From Brachybacterium kimchii (GTDB taxonomy: Bacteria > Actinomycetota > Actinomycetes > Actinomycetales > Dermabacteraceae): 64,000 nucleotides of DNA. Below the pieces are notes generated by a model. It worked only from the letters and a program-made list of their open reading frames with translations, did no database searches and was not told the DNA's origin. Below are positions 8,036-16,200 of the stretch, piece after piece. Location of the stretch: assembly GCF_023373525.1 (NCBI RefSeq), contig NZ_CP097218.1:3348001-3412000 (forward strand), written 5' to 3'. Position numbers and translations under genes: made by a program. Positions within the stretch are counted from its first letter, which is position 1, and each line of letters starts with the position of its first letter.

Positions 8036-9256
8036 ATGAAGAGATTCCTGCCGGTCATCGTCGCCTGGCTGTTCGTCCTGTTCGACGGCTACGACCTCAT
8101 CGTCTACGGCACCGTCCAACCGCGCCTCATCGAGGAGTGGGGGATGAGCCCCGCCCTCGCCGGATCCGTCGGCTCCCTCGCGTTCCTCGGCATGATGATC
8201 GGCGCCGTGGTCGCCGGTCGCCTGTCCGACTCGATCGGGCGGAAGAAGGCCATCATCGGCTGCGGCATCGTGCTCTCGGTGTTCAGCTTCCTGTGTGCGC
8301 TCTCGCCCAGCTGGCAGGTCTTCGGACTCTTCCGGCTGTTCGCGGGTCTCGGCCTGGGCGGCCTGGTGCCCGCGGCGAACTCGCTGGCCGCCGAGTACGT
8401 GCCCCGCCGCTGGAGGGCCGCGGTGGCGACGCTGATGATGTCGGGCGTCCCCATCGGCGGCTCCGTCGCCTCACTGCTGGGCATCCCGATCCTCGCCCAC
8501 GCGTCCTGGCGCTGGATGTTCGTGATCGCCCTCGTCGGGCTGGTGGTGCTGGTGCCGCTCGCCGTGGTCACGATCCCCCGGCACTCCGGCTCTGCTGAGA
8601 CCGCCCCGGGCGTGAGCACCGGCTTCTCGGTCCTGCTGCGTCCGCCGTTCCTCGCGATCTCCCTGCTGTTCGCAGCGGCCACCCTGGTGACGCTGACCAC
8701 CTGGTACGGCTTGGGGACGTGGTTGCCCACCCTGATGCTGAAGGCGGGCACCTTCGACCTCAGCCAGCCGCTGCTGTTCGCCCTCGCGCTCAACCTCGGC
8801 GCCGTGGCGGGATCCGTCATCACGGCCGTCCTCGGTGATCGCTTCGGTCCCGTACCGGTGGGTGCCTTCGCCGCGGCGCTCGGCGGGATCGGCCTCCTGC
8901 TCCTGCTCACCGAGCCCGGATCGGGCGCGATCTACGTGATCCTGGTGCTCGCCGGCATCGGCTCCCACGGCACGCAGTGCCTCGTCATCGCGGCGGTGAC
9001 CAGCTACTACCCCGATCAGCTGCGGGGAACCGCGCTGGGGTGGGCGCTCGGCGTGGGGCGGATCGGTGCCGTGGCGGCGCCGCAGATCGGCGGTCTGCTG
9101 CTGGGGGCGTCGAACGGGGCCCCGGCGTCGAACTTCCTGTTCTTCGGCTCCTGCGCGATGGCGGCCGCGGTGCTGCTGGCGGTGATCTGGGGCGTGCACG
9201 GGGCGAAGGCCGCTCACGTCCAGGACGAGCTCGTGAAGGAGGCCGTCGCCAGGTGA
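8036..9256 (+). CDS. MFS aromatic acid:proton symporter
   Basis: A 406-residue major facilitator with 12 predicted membrane segments. The first helix carries FDGYDLIVYGTVQPRL, the acidic motif of the aromatic acid:H+ symporter family (PcaK/MhbT-like). The loop between helices 2 and 3 has GRLSDSIGRKKA. It probably imports 3-hydroxybenzoate or gentisate for the preceding genes. The start is the ATG at 8036 with GGAAGGG upstream; an earlier in-frame codon at 8009 lacks a ribosome-binding site. Confidence 0.88.
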   Translation: MKRFLPVIVAWLFVLFDGYDLIVYGTVQPRLIEEWGMSPALAGSVGSLAFLGMMIGAVVAGRLSDSIGRKKAIIGCGIVLSVFSFLCALSPSWQVFGLFRLFAGLGLGGLVPAANSLAAEYVPRRWRAAVATLMMSGVPIGGSVASLLGIPILAHASWRWMFVIALVGLVVLVPLAVVTIPRHSGSAETAPGVSTGFSVLLRPPFLAISLLFAAATLVTLTTWYGLGTWLPTLMLKAGTFDLSQPLLFALALNLGAVAGSVITAVLGDRFGPVPVGAFAAALGGIGLLLLLTEPGSGAIYVILVLAGIGSHGTQCLVIAAVTSYYPDQLRGTALGWALGVGRIGAVAAPQIGGLLLGASNGAPASNFLFFGSCAMAAAVLLAVIWGVHGAKAAHVQDELVKEAVAR

Positions 9257-9261
9257 CCGAT

Positions 9262-9301
9262 GCGGCGGGCGGCACGGGCGCGATGCCCTGCCGCCCGCCG
9301 C
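9262..9301. terminator. Bidirectional terminator hairpin between convergent genes
   Basis: Thirteen-base perfect arms (GCGGCGGGCGGCA and its complement) around a 14-base loop, starting six bases after the MFS stop and ending 50 bases before the facing Gfo/Idh stop. Confidence 0.7.
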
Positions 9302-9350
9302 TCGTCATCCACCGGGTCGACGCGGGTGGTCGGACCGGTGGTTCGGTGCC

Positions 9351-10442
9351 TCAGGCCCCGGGTGCTGCCTTCAGCACGCGCGCCTGGTCCTGGGCCGTGA
9401 GCGCGAGCTCGACGGAGGTGAACACGTGGTCCTGGGTCATGGCGTTCTCGGTGCGGTGCAGGACGTCGAGGATGAGGTCGCCGAAGAAGGGGTAGCCGAC
9501 CTGACCGGTGGCCTCGATGCGGTGCTCGCCCTCGCCGTCGACCAGGAGGACCTGGCCGGGGCCGTTGTCGGTGGTGACGTCGACGTACTTGCGCAGCTCG
9601 ATGTAGCCCTCGGTGCCGAGGATGAGGGTGCGGCCGTCGCCCCAGGTGCGCAGCCCGTCGGGGGTGAACCAGTCCACGCGCACGTAGCCGGAGGCGCCGG
9701 AGGACAGGGCGACGTGGGCGTCGCCGAAGTCGTCGAGCTCGGGGTGGTCGGCGTGGTCGAAGTTGCCGATGGAGGAGGAGAGGATCTCGGCGTTCTCGGA
9801 GCCCGTGAAGGTGAGCATCTGCTCGAAGTTGTGGGAGCCGATGTCGGTGAGGATGCCGCCGTAGCGGGCGCGCTCGTAGAACCAGTCGGGGCGGGAGTCG
9901 GGGTCGCCGAGGCGGTGGGGACCCATGCCCAGGACCTGGATGACCTGGCCGATGGCGCCGCGGTCGATGAGCTGTCCGGCCAGGACGGCGGCCTCCACGT
10001 GGATGCGCTCGGAGAAGTAGCAGGCGTACTTCCTGCCGGTGCGCTCGACGGCGGCGCGGGCGCGCTCGAGCTGGTCGAAGGTGGTCAGCGGGGTCTTGTC
10101 GGTGAAGTAGTCCTTGCCCGCGTCCATGACGCGGATGCCGAGATCGGCGCGGTCGGCGGGGACCGCGGCGGCGGCGACGAGGAGCACCTCGGGGTCCTCG
10201 AGGATCTGCTCCTCGGACTCGGCGAGCTGGACGCCCTCGAAGTGCTCGGCGAAGGCGGCGGCGCGCTCGGGCTGGGTGTCGTAGACCCACTTCAGGGTGC
10301 CGCCGGCGCCGATGAGGCCCTCGCACATGGCGGTGATGTGGCCGTGGTCCAGGTGCATCGCGGCGAAGGTGAACTCACCGGGGGAGACGACGGGCTTCGG
10401 CATCGGAGCGGGGGCGTAGTTCGCGCCTTCGGAGACGGCCAT
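9351..10442 (-). CDS. Gfo/Idh/MocA-family oxidoreductase lacking the usual glycine motif
   Basis: A 363-residue protein of the Gfo/Idh/MocA type: a nucleotide-binding half, then the conserved lysine loop here DKTPLTTF (normally EKP), then an alpha/beta substrate domain with ERARYGGILTDIGSHNFEQM. The N-terminal dinucleotide motif GxGxxG is replaced by FAAMHLDHGHITAM, a His-rich segment, so cofactor use may differ. An AAAGGA site lies 10 bases before the ATG. It is the last gene of the ThuA/Gfo locus and is separated from its upstream neighbour by a hairpin. Function is probably oxidation or epimerisation of a sugar derivative. Confidence 0.8.
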   Translation of the reverse strand: MAVSEGANYAPAPMPKPVVSPGEFTFAAMHLDHGHITAMCEGLIGAGGTLKWVYDTQPERAAAFAEHFEGVQLAESEEQILEDPEVLLVAAAAVPADRADLGIRVMDAGKDYFTDKTPLTTFDQLERARAAVERTGRKYACYFSERIHVEAAVLAGQLIDRGAIGQVIQVLGMGPHRLGDPDSRPDWFYERARYGGILTDIGSHNFEQMLTFTGSENAEILSSSIGNFDHADHPELDDFGDAHVALSSGASGYVRVDWFTPDGLRTWGDGRTLILGTEGYIELRKYVDVTTDNGPGQVLLVDGEGEHRIEATGQVGYPFFGDLILDVLHRTENAMTQDHVFTSVELALTAQDQARVLKAAPGA

Positions 10443-10535
10443 GATGCGTGGGGTTCCTTTCGAGGAAGCGGACGGCTGTGGGTGTGTCAGGTGCGGACGA
10501 CGGGCGAGGCGACCCGGGCGGGCAGCGAGGATGCG

Positions 10536-10549
10536 CTGCTGCGCAGCGG
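10536..10549 (-). terminator. Small hairpin after the 10554-11729 gene
   Basis: A self-complementary GCTGCGCAGC core, extended by one wobble and one G-C pair, begins five bases beyond the stop of the minus-strand oxidoreductase. It is modest, so read-through is possible. Confidence 0.35.
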
Positions 10550-10553
10550 CCGG

Positions 10554-11729
10554 TCAGGCCTGTGCGGCGTCGGGGAGGCCGACGGGCATGTACCCGTCCT
10601 GGGTGGCGACCGACCCGGTCTTCTCGTGGAAGTGCGGGGCGCGCTCCACGAGGGTGCCCGAGCGGTAGTACGGGTCCTCCGGGCTGATCGGCAGGTCGAC
10701 GACGCGCCGCTCGATCGCGGACTCGTAGACCGCGGTCACGAGCTCGACGGCGTTGCGTCCGTCCTGCCCGGTCACGAGCGGATCGCGGCCCTCGCGCACG
10801 GCGGCCACGACGTCGGCCAGCTGCGCGGGATGCCCGGTCCGGGGCAGCGGTGGGAGCGAGGCCGCGAACTCCTCGAGCTCGGCGACCGTCTCGACGTCGC
10901 CGCCCTGCTCGGGGAAGCCGTTGGGGCGGGCGACCTCGGCCGCGGGCTCCCAGGGCTGGGAGACGCGGGCGCGCGCACCCTGCAGCGAGATCTCCTGCTT
11001 CTGGCCGTGGTGGACCACGGAGCTGGTGAGCTCGGCGAGGCTGCGCTCGTACTGCAGGATCGCGATCGACAGGTCCTCGACCTCGGCGTTGTCGTGCTGG
11101 GCATTGGTCATCATCGCGCTCACGGCGAGCGGACGACCCAGCAGCCAGACGGCGATGTCGATGTGGTGGATGGCGTGGTTCAGCGTCGGACCGCCGCCCT
11201 CGGAGGCCCACGTGCCGCGCCACCACAGGTCGTAGTAGGAGTGCCCGCGCCACCACTCGGAGGCGATGCGCGCGTGCGAGAGCGGGCCGATCTTCCCCGA
11301 GTCCAGCACCGCCTTCAGCCGGGCCATCTCGTCGCGGAAGCGGTTCTGCGCGATCGTCGAGAGGATCTTCCCGCTCGCGCGCTGCGCGGCGAGCATCGCG
11401 TCGCACTCCTCGAGGGAGGTGGCCATGGGCTTCTCGACCACGGCGTTCACGCCCGCCTCGAGCACCTGGATCGCGAGCGGCGCATGGGCCGACGGGGGAG
11501 TGGTGACGGAGACCAGGTCCAGGTCCTCGGCCTCGAGCATCGCCGCGACGTCGTCGTAGACGCGGGCGTCCTCGAGCCCGAAGGCCTCGCGCTTGGCCGT
11601 CGGCCCCGCGAGGTCCAGATCCGCCAGGGCGACGATGCGCAGGTCGGGGAACTCCTCGGCGAGCTCGAGGTACGCGTTGATGTGGGCGTCGGAGATGGCG
11701 CCGGTGCCGATGATGCCGACGGAGAACAT
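10554..11729 (-). CDS. Gfo/Idh/MocA-family sugar oxidoreductase
   Basis: A 391-residue protein starting MFSVGIIGTGAISDAHI, a normal dinucleotide-binding GxGxxxxxH motif. The catalytic lysine motif is VVEKPMA (about residue 98), and the substrate domain has GGPTLNHAIHHIDIAVWLLG with the paired histidines of this family. Enzymes of this class are NAD(P)-dependent dehydrogenases of inositols, sugars and 3-keto-sugars. Start chosen at the motif-containing ATG (11729), with GGAAGG 12 bases upstream; the longer reading frame upstream has no family similarity. Substrate unknown. Confidence 0.87.
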   Translation of the reverse strand: MFSVGIIGTGAISDAHINAYLELAEEFPDLRIVALADLDLAGPTAKREAFGLEDARVYDDVAAMLEAEDLDLVSVTTPPSAHAPLAIQVLEAGVNAVVEKPMATSLEECDAMLAAQRASGKILSTIAQNRFRDEMARLKAVLDSGKIGPLSHARIASEWWRGHSYYDLWWRGTWASEGGGPTLNHAIHHIDIAVWLLGRPLAVSAMMTNAQHDNAEVEDLSIAILQYERSLAELTSSVVHHGQKQEISLQGARARVSQPWEPAAEVARPNGFPEQGGDVETVAELEEFAASLPPLPRTGHPAQLADVVAAVREGRDPLVTGQDGRNAVELVTAVYESAIERRVVDLPISPEDPYYRSGTLVERAPHFHEKTGSVATQDGYMPVGLPDAAQA

Positions 11730-11815
11730 GTCGGGGATGTGCCTTCCGGAGGTGGACGGACGTGCCTTCCAGTGTCCCGCGTCACGCCGGGCGACGTGGG
11801 CGGATGCCGCGGGTT

Positions 11816-11829
11816 GCCCCGCGCGGGGC
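11816..11829 (-). terminator. Palindromic hairpin after the 11837-12931 gene
   Basis: GCCCCGCGCGGGGC, a perfect 14-base palindrome, begins eight bases past the oxidoreductase stop. It probably ends the three-gene ThuA transcript. Confidence 0.5.
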
Positions 11830-11836
11830 CGGCCCC

Positions 11837-12931
11837 TCAGCCCTTCACGTCGGTGAGCGGGACGGCCTGCGGACGCTCGCAGCTGCTCGCGACCTCGACG
11901 CGCGAGCCGCTGCGCGAGGAGGCGAGCACGGCGTTCATGACCTCCAGGGCGTGCTGGCCGAGCGCGCCGCTCGCCCGCAGGTCCGCGCCGCGCAGCGCCA
12001 TGTCCTGCAGACCGATCCCGCGCGAGGCGTCCACGTAGCCGGCGCTCACGGGCAGGGTCTCCCACCCCTCGCCGCCCAGGCGGTGCAGCGCGACGTCGCC
12101 GTCGAAGCGGTTGGGGTCGGGCACCGCGAGGCTGCCCGCGCTGCCGTGGATCTCGATCGGGTGGATCGAGGTGGCGACCGCGTCGAAGCTCATGACGAGC
12201 GTGGACAGGACTCCCGAGGAGTGCACGAGGATCCCGCTGACGTGCGTGTCCGTGCTGACCGGGATGACCTCGCCCGCGCGCGGGCCGGAGCCGATGGTGC
12301 GCTCGGAACGGGTGCGGGAGGCCGCGCCGACCACGGCGTCGACCGGGCCCAGCAGCGTGACCAGCGCGTGGACGTAGTACGGGCCCATGTCCAGAAGCGG
12401 TCCGCCGCCGGGCACGTAGTAGAAGTCGGGGTTGGGGTGCCAGCGCTCGTGGCCGGGGGTGAGCATGGTGGCGGTCGCCGCGATCGGGGCGCCGATGAGG
12501 CCCTCATCGATCGCCGCGCGCGCCGTCTGCGTGCCCGTGCCCAGCACGGTGTCGGGGGCGGAGCCGACGAGCACGCCGGCCGCGCGGGCCGCCTCGAGCA
12601 CAGCGGCGCCGTCGGCCGTCTCGACGGCGAAGGGCTTCTCGGCGTACACGTTCTTCCCGGCGGCGATCGCCCGGCGGTCCACCTCGGCGTGGGACGCGGG
12701 GATCGTGAGGTTCAGGACCGTGTCCACGTCCGGGTCGGCGATCAGCTCGTCGACCGAGAGGGCACGCACGCCCTCGTGCTCGGAGGCGACGGCCTCGGCC
12801 CGGGAGGCGTCCAGGTCCGCGACCGCGACGAGCTCCACGTCCGGGAGGGAGGGGAAGGAGGCGAGGTACTGCGCGGAGATGTTCCCGCAGCCGATCATGC
12901 CGATCCGCAGGGGGCGGGGCGAGGCGCTCAT
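11837..12931 (-). CDS. Gfo/Idh/MocA-family sugar oxidoreductase
   Basis: A 364-residue protein with LRIGMIGCGNISAQYLASF at the N-terminus, YAEKPFA as catalytic lysine motif (about residue 95), and a substrate domain with GGGPLLDMGPYYVHALVTLLG. The ATG overlaps the stop of the ThuA-like gene as ATGA. With ThuA and a second Gfo/Idh protein upstream, it resembles thuAB arrangements in which disaccharides are oxidised at C3. The exact substrate cannot be deduced. Confidence 0.87.
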   Translation of the reverse strand: MSASPRPLRIGMIGCGNISAQYLASFPSLPDVELVAVADLDASRAEAVASEHEGVRALSVDELIADPDVDTVLNLTIPASHAEVDRRAIAAGKNVYAEKPFAVETADGAAVLEAARAAGVLVGSAPDTVLGTGTQTARAAIDEGLIGAPIAATATMLTPGHERWHPNPDFYYVPGGGPLLDMGPYYVHALVTLLGPVDAVVGAASRTRSERTIGSGPRAGEVIPVSTDTHVSGILVHSSGVLSTLVMSFDAVATSIHPIEIHGSAGSLAVPDPNRFDGDVALHRLGGEGWETLPVSAGYVDASRGIGLQDMALRGADLRASGALGQHALEVMNAVLASSRSGSRVEVASSCERPQAVPLTDVKG

Positions 12932-13689
12932 CGGGCCTGCTCCGTCCGGTGCGCGCGGCTGGCGGACGGGGCGGCGTACGGGTCCTCGGAGCCGCGCGCG
13001 GCCCACAGCAGCCCGCGCTCGACGATCGTGCGCACGCTGGGGTCCTCGAGCACGTCGACGTGGTGGCCGGGGGTGGCGACGAAGATCCGGCCCTTCCCCC
13101 ACTGGCGGGTCCAGATCGCGGGCGAGGTGATCGGACGGTTCCACGGGTCCCACTCCCGCACCTTCTGGGTGGTGGTCGCGAGCACGTCGATGTAGTCGTC
13201 GGAGAGGACCCAGTACTGCTCGGTGACCAGGTCGAAGTCGTCCACGCCGCGGGTGATGGGGTGCTCGGCGGCCGCCGGGAGCATGTTCACCGTGTAGGGC
13301 ACGTAGTTGTCGTCCTGCTCGCCGCGGCGCTCGTCGGGATGCTTGCCCGGGTGGCAGCCGAACTGGCCGCCGATGAGCGTGAGGTAGTCCGATTCGCTGC
13401 GGTAGCTGTCGGCGATGCCGCCGTGCCATCCCGCGAGGCCCGTCCCGGCCTCGACGGCGGCGCGCAGCCCCTCGAACTGGGGGCGCTCGATCGTGGACAT
13501 GGTCATGCACTGCACGATGAGGTCGACGCCGGCCATGTACTCGGCGTCCGCGTAGATCGCGGGGCTCTCCTCGATGCGCACCTCGAAGCCGTGCTCGCGC
13601 AGGTGGGGGATGAACAGGTCGGTCGCCTCGACGGGCTGGTGCCCGTCCCAGCCGCCGCGGACGACGAGGGCGGTTCGGGTGGTGGTCAT
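12928..13689 (-). CDS. ThuA-like (trehalose utilization family) protein
   Basis: A 253-residue ThuA-family protein with a flavodoxin or class I amidotransferase-like fold. Visible segments are ALVVRGGWDGHQP at the start, AGTGLAGWHGGIADSYR (about 95), IGGQFGCHPG (about 118) and TPGHHVDVLEDP near the end. ThuA proteins work with Gfo/Idh partners in conversion of disaccharides through 3-keto derivatives. It is sandwiched between two Gfo/Idh genes with four-base ATGA overlaps on both sides, so the three products are coupled and likely act in one pathway. The molecular reaction is not established from sequence. Confidence 0.87.
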   Translation of the reverse strand: MTTTRTALVVRGGWDGHQPVEATDLFIPHLREHGFEVRIEESPAIYADAEYMAGVDLIVQCMTMSTIERPQFEGLRAAVEAGTGLAGWHGGIADSYRSESDYLTLIGGQFGCHPGKHPDERRGEQDDNYVPYTVNMLPAAAEHPITRGVDDFDLVTEQYWVLSDDYIDVLATTTQKVREWDPWNRPITSPAIWTRQWGKGRIFVATPGHHVDVLEDPSVRTIVERGLLWAARGSEDPYAAPSASRAHRTEQAR

Positions 13690-14942
13690 CGGGCGGTCTC
13701 CTCGGTGGTGGACGGGGTGGGCGCGGTGGACGGGGTGGACTGAGCGGGGCCGACGGCGGTCCAGCGGGAGCCGTCGGCGTGGCTGGCCTCGACGGCGGCC
13801 AGCACGCGCTGCACGGGCAGGGCCTCGTCGAAGGACGGCGAGGGGTCCGCGCCCTCGCCGATCGCGCGCACCAGGTCGGCGATCTCGTGCGTGAAGGTGT
13901 GCTCGTAGCCCAGGCCGTGGCCGGTGGGCCACCAGGCGGCGGCGTAGGGGTGCTCGGGCTCGGTGGTGAGCACGCGGGTGAAGCCCTGGTGCCCCGCGGG
14001 GGCGGTGGCGTCGTAGATCTCCAGCTCGTTCATGCGCTCGAAGTCGAAGGCGATCGCGCCGCGCGAGCCGTGGAGCTCGATGCGCATCGCGTTCTTGCGG
14101 CCCTGCGCCATGCGGGTCGCCTCGAAGGAGCCGAGCACGCCGCTCGCGAGTCGCACCGAGAACAGGGCGGTGTCGTCCACGGTGACCTCTCGGCGCTCCC
14201 CGGCGGCGTCCCCCTTCCCGCCCAGGCCCTGCATCGCGCCTGCCGTGGGGCGAGTGGGGACCACGGTGGCGAGCGTCCCGGAGACGGCCTCGATGTCCGT
14301 GCCGGTGACCCATTGGACGAGGTCGACGACGTGCGCGCCGATGTCGCCGAGGGCGCCGGAGCCGGCCGTCTCCTTCTCCAGCCGCCAGGTCATGGGGGCG
14401 TCGGCGTCGGCGAGCCAGTCCTGCAGGTACTGCGCGCGGACCTGCCGGATCTCGCCCACGAAGCCCTCGGCGACGAGCTGGCGCGCGTAGGCCAGGGCGG
14501 GGGTGCGGCGGTAGGAGAACCCGCACAGCGAGCGGACGCCGCGGGCGGAGGCGGAGCGGGCTGCGTCCGCCATCTCCTCGGCCTCCGTCACGGAGTTCGC
14601 GAGCGGCTTCTCGCACAGCACGTGCTTGCCGGCGGAGAGTGCGGCGAGGGCGATCTCCCGGTGGGTGTCGCCGGGGGAGCAGATGTCCACGAGGTCGATC
14701 TCGGGGTCCTCGACGACGTCCTGCCAGCGGGTGGTGGTGGTCGCGAAGCCGTACCGCTGCGCGGACTCGGCGAGGGTCTCGGGGCGCCGGCCCGCGAGGG
14801 TGCGCAGCTCGGGGGTCAGCGGCAGGTCGAAGAAGCGGTGCGCGGTGCGCCAGGCATGGGAATGGGCGGCGCCCATGAAGCCGTGGCCGATGAGGCCGAC
14901 GCGCAGCGGGCGGGAGGACGGGGTGGTCACGGCGGGGGTCAC
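13686..14942 (-). CDS. Gfo/Idh/MocA-family sugar oxidoreductase
   Basis: A 418-residue protein: LRVGLIGHGFMGAAHSHAW (cofactor motif with HSHAW), LCEKPLA as catalytic lysine motif, and a substrate domain with GSGALGDIGAHVVDLVQWVTG. The HSHAW motif and length are typical of the larger Gfo/Idh members linked to ThuA operons. It is first of the three overlapping genes and lies 190 bases past the 23-residue peptide gene. C-terminus is Ala/Pro/Thr-rich. NAD(P)-dependent sugar oxidation is expected; substrate is unknown. Confidence 0.87.
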   Translation of the reverse strand: MTPAVTTPSSRPLRVGLIGHGFMGAAHSHAWRTAHRFFDLPLTPELRTLAGRRPETLAESAQRYGFATTTTRWQDVVEDPEIDLVDICSPGDTHREIALAALSAGKHVLCEKPLANSVTEAEEMADAARSASARGVRSLCGFSYRRTPALAYARQLVAEGFVGEIRQVRAQYLQDWLADADAPMTWRLEKETAGSGALGDIGAHVVDLVQWVTGTDIEAVSGTLATVVPTRPTAGAMQGLGGKGDAAGERREVTVDDTALFSVRLASGVLGSFEATRMAQGRKNAMRIELHGSRGAIAFDFERMNELEIYDATAPAGHQGFTRVLTTEPEHPYAAAWWPTGHGLGYEHTFTHEIADLVRAIGEGADPSPSFDEALPVQRVLAAVEASHADGSRWTAVGPAQSTPSTAPTPSTTEETAR

Positions 14943-15078
14943 GGCTCCTCGGTGAGCGGACGATGGCGGCGGGACGGATCAGGGACGGGCAGGACGTCGA
15001 CCGCTGGCGGCCCCCTCGAACCTATCCGGGCCGACACCGGTGGACAACCGGCATGGCCGCGCAGGTCAGCGCGCAGAA

Positions 15079-15114
15079 GGACGGGGAGGGCCGCCGCGGC
15101 GGTCCTCCCCGTCC
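15079..15114 (-). terminator. Strong 36-base hairpin behind the 23-residue peptide gene
   Basis: A near-perfect inverted repeat centred at 15096/15097: 18 pairs with one imperfect position (15090 against 15103, G-U in the plus-sense RNA, mismatched in the minus-sense RNA). It begins 17 bases after the small peptide stop. The first half is GGACGGGGAGGG. It probably ends the short peptide mRNA. Confidence 0.7.
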
Positions 15115-15131
15115 CACGGGGTCGGGTGGGG

Positions 15132-15203
15132 TCAGAGGATGCCGCCGAGGAGGCCGCCGACGACGCCGAGGATCGACTCGAGAAGGCCGGTGACGAGGTC
15201 CAT
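15132..15203 (-). CDS. 23-residue hydrophobic amphipathic peptide
   Basis: A short gene not found by length-based calling. It starts MDLVTGLLES and ends GGLLGGIL, with only Asp2 and Glu9 charged and the rest Leu, Val, Ile and Gly. AAAGGA lies seven bases before the ATG, an ideal ribosome-binding site. The downstream hairpin (15079-15114) and upstream tandem repeats (15273-15310) complete a stand-alone transcription unit between the ABC genes and the Gfo/ThuA operon. The composition resembles membrane-active peptides such as small modulins or leaderless bacteriocin-like peptides, or a tiny membrane regulator. No family assignment is possible. That it is translated is inferred from signals, not proven. 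Confidence 0.6.
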   Translation of the reverse strand: MDLVTGLLESILGVVGGLLGGIL

Positions 15204-15272
15204 GGTGTGTCCTTTCGCGGGGACGGAGGGATTCCGTCGCGGACCTTCAGCCTCCAGGGGACACGACCAGAA

Positions 15273-15310
15273 GTTACCGTCCGGTCACTAGCTGTGACCC
15301 CTTCGTGACC
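15273..15310 (-). promoter_or_regulatory. Tandem GTNAC-type repeats upstream of the peptide gene
   Basis: Four hexamers on the plus strand: GTTACC (15273), GTCACT (15284), GTGACC (15294) and GTGACC (15305). Start-to-start spacings are 11, 10 and 11 bases. Direct repeats at about one helical turn are the pattern bound by OmpR-type response regulators; the actinobacterial regulator MtrA recognises GTNAC-like repeats. The block lies 70-107 bases before the peptide start. GGTCAC-TAGCT-GTGACC also forms an inverted repeat within it. Confidence 0.5.
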
Positions 15311-15367
15311 GGCCCGTCCGGCACGCGGGCGGATGTTGACCGCGCCGCTAGGGTCTCGCGTGGTGCT

Positions 15368-15379
15368 TCCCGGCCGGGA
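15368..15379 (-). terminator. Short palindromic hairpin after the ABC permease
   Basis: TCCCGGCCGGGA is a perfect 12-base palindrome located five bases beyond the permease stop. It separates the importer transcript from the peptide gene. Confidence 0.4.
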
Positions 15380-15384
15380 GCCGC

Positions 15385-16197
15385 TCATTTGCCGGCCCCC
15401 GCGGTCATGCCGCCCACGAGGTACCGGCGGCCCAGGGCGTACAGCACGATGATCGGGATCGAGGAGAGCACCACGGCGGCCATCACCACGGGCACGTTGG
15501 TCGCGTACTCGCCCTGGAAGGACCACAGCGCGAGCGGCAGTGTGCGCTTGTCGGGGCTCTGGGTGAGGATCAGCGGGAACAAGAAGCCGTTCCACGACAT
15601 CAGCGCCTGGTACACGCCGACGGTGACCAGCGCGGGGCGGGTCATCGGGAAGGCGAGGCGCCACATCTTCTGCCACTCGCTGCAGCCGTCGATGTCCATC
15701 GCCTCGAACAGCTCCCCGGGCACGTCCCGCATCGAGTTGGAGATGATGAGGATGCTCAGCGGCAGGCCGAACGCGATCCCCGGGAGCATCAGGGCGCCCA
15801 GCGAGTCGTACATGTGCAGGCGGATGATCAGCAGGTAGATGGGCACGATCGTCGCCTGCACGGGGATCGCGAGGCCCAGCAGGAACACGCTGCGCAGGGG
15901 CCTCGAGAAGCGGCCGGTGGCGCGGACGATCGAGTACGAGGCCATGAAGGCCATGAGCACGAGGGGGATCACCGTGCCGAGCGCGACGAGCACGCTGTTG
16001 GCCAGGTACATCCCGAAGTCGGCCTCGAGCACGGCGGTGAAGTTCTCGAACGCGAGCGCGGCCGAGGGCAGCACCGGGTTCGAGCCGAAGTACGTGGAGA
16101 TCGACTTCAGGCTCGTGATGCCCACGAAGTAGATGGGCAGCAGCACGAGCAGCAGCCAGAGCCAGCCGAAGGCCCCGCCGATCCAGTTCCTGCGCAT
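15385..16197 (-). CDS. Carbohydrate ABC transporter permease (MalG type)
   Basis: A 270-residue inner-membrane permease with six predicted helices and the EAA loop EAMDIDGCSEWQKMWRLAFP about 80 residues from the end, which contacts the ATPase. It pairs with the permease at 16201-17190 and the binding protein at 17193-18521. No ATP-binding gene is present; such CUT1 importers commonly borrow a shared MsiK-type ATPase encoded elsewhere. The stop of its partner is three bases upstream of its ATG. Confidence 0.9.
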   Translation of the reverse strand: MRRNWIGGAFGWLWLLLVLLPIYFVGITSLKSISTYFGSNPVLPSAALAFENFTAVLEADFGMYLANSVLVALGTVIPLVLMAFMASYSIVRATGRFSRPLRSVFLLGLAIPVQATIVPIYLLIIRLHMYDSLGALMLPGIAFGLPLSILIISNSMRDVPGELFEAMDIDGCSEWQKMWRLAFPMTRPALVTVGVYQALMSWNGFLFPLILTQSPDKRTLPLALWSFQGEYATNVPVVMAAVVLSSIPIIVLYALGRRYLVGGMTAGAGK

Positions 16198-16200
16198 GTC

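Noticed and set aside
9426..12038. An 870-codon plus-strand frame across the Gfo/Idh genes
   Set aside because: Antisense shadow of three clearly recognisable oxidoreductase genes.
12928..14942. Naming the ThuA/Gfo genes thuA and thuB for trehalose use
   Set aside because: Family membership is clear but there are four Gfo/Idh genes and no evidence for trehalose as substrate.
15283..15299. GGTCAC-N5-GTGACC read as a CRP/GlxR site
   Set aside because: The half sites are in the opposite orientation to the TGTGA-N6-TCACA consensus; the 11-base direct-repeat reading explains all four hexamers better.
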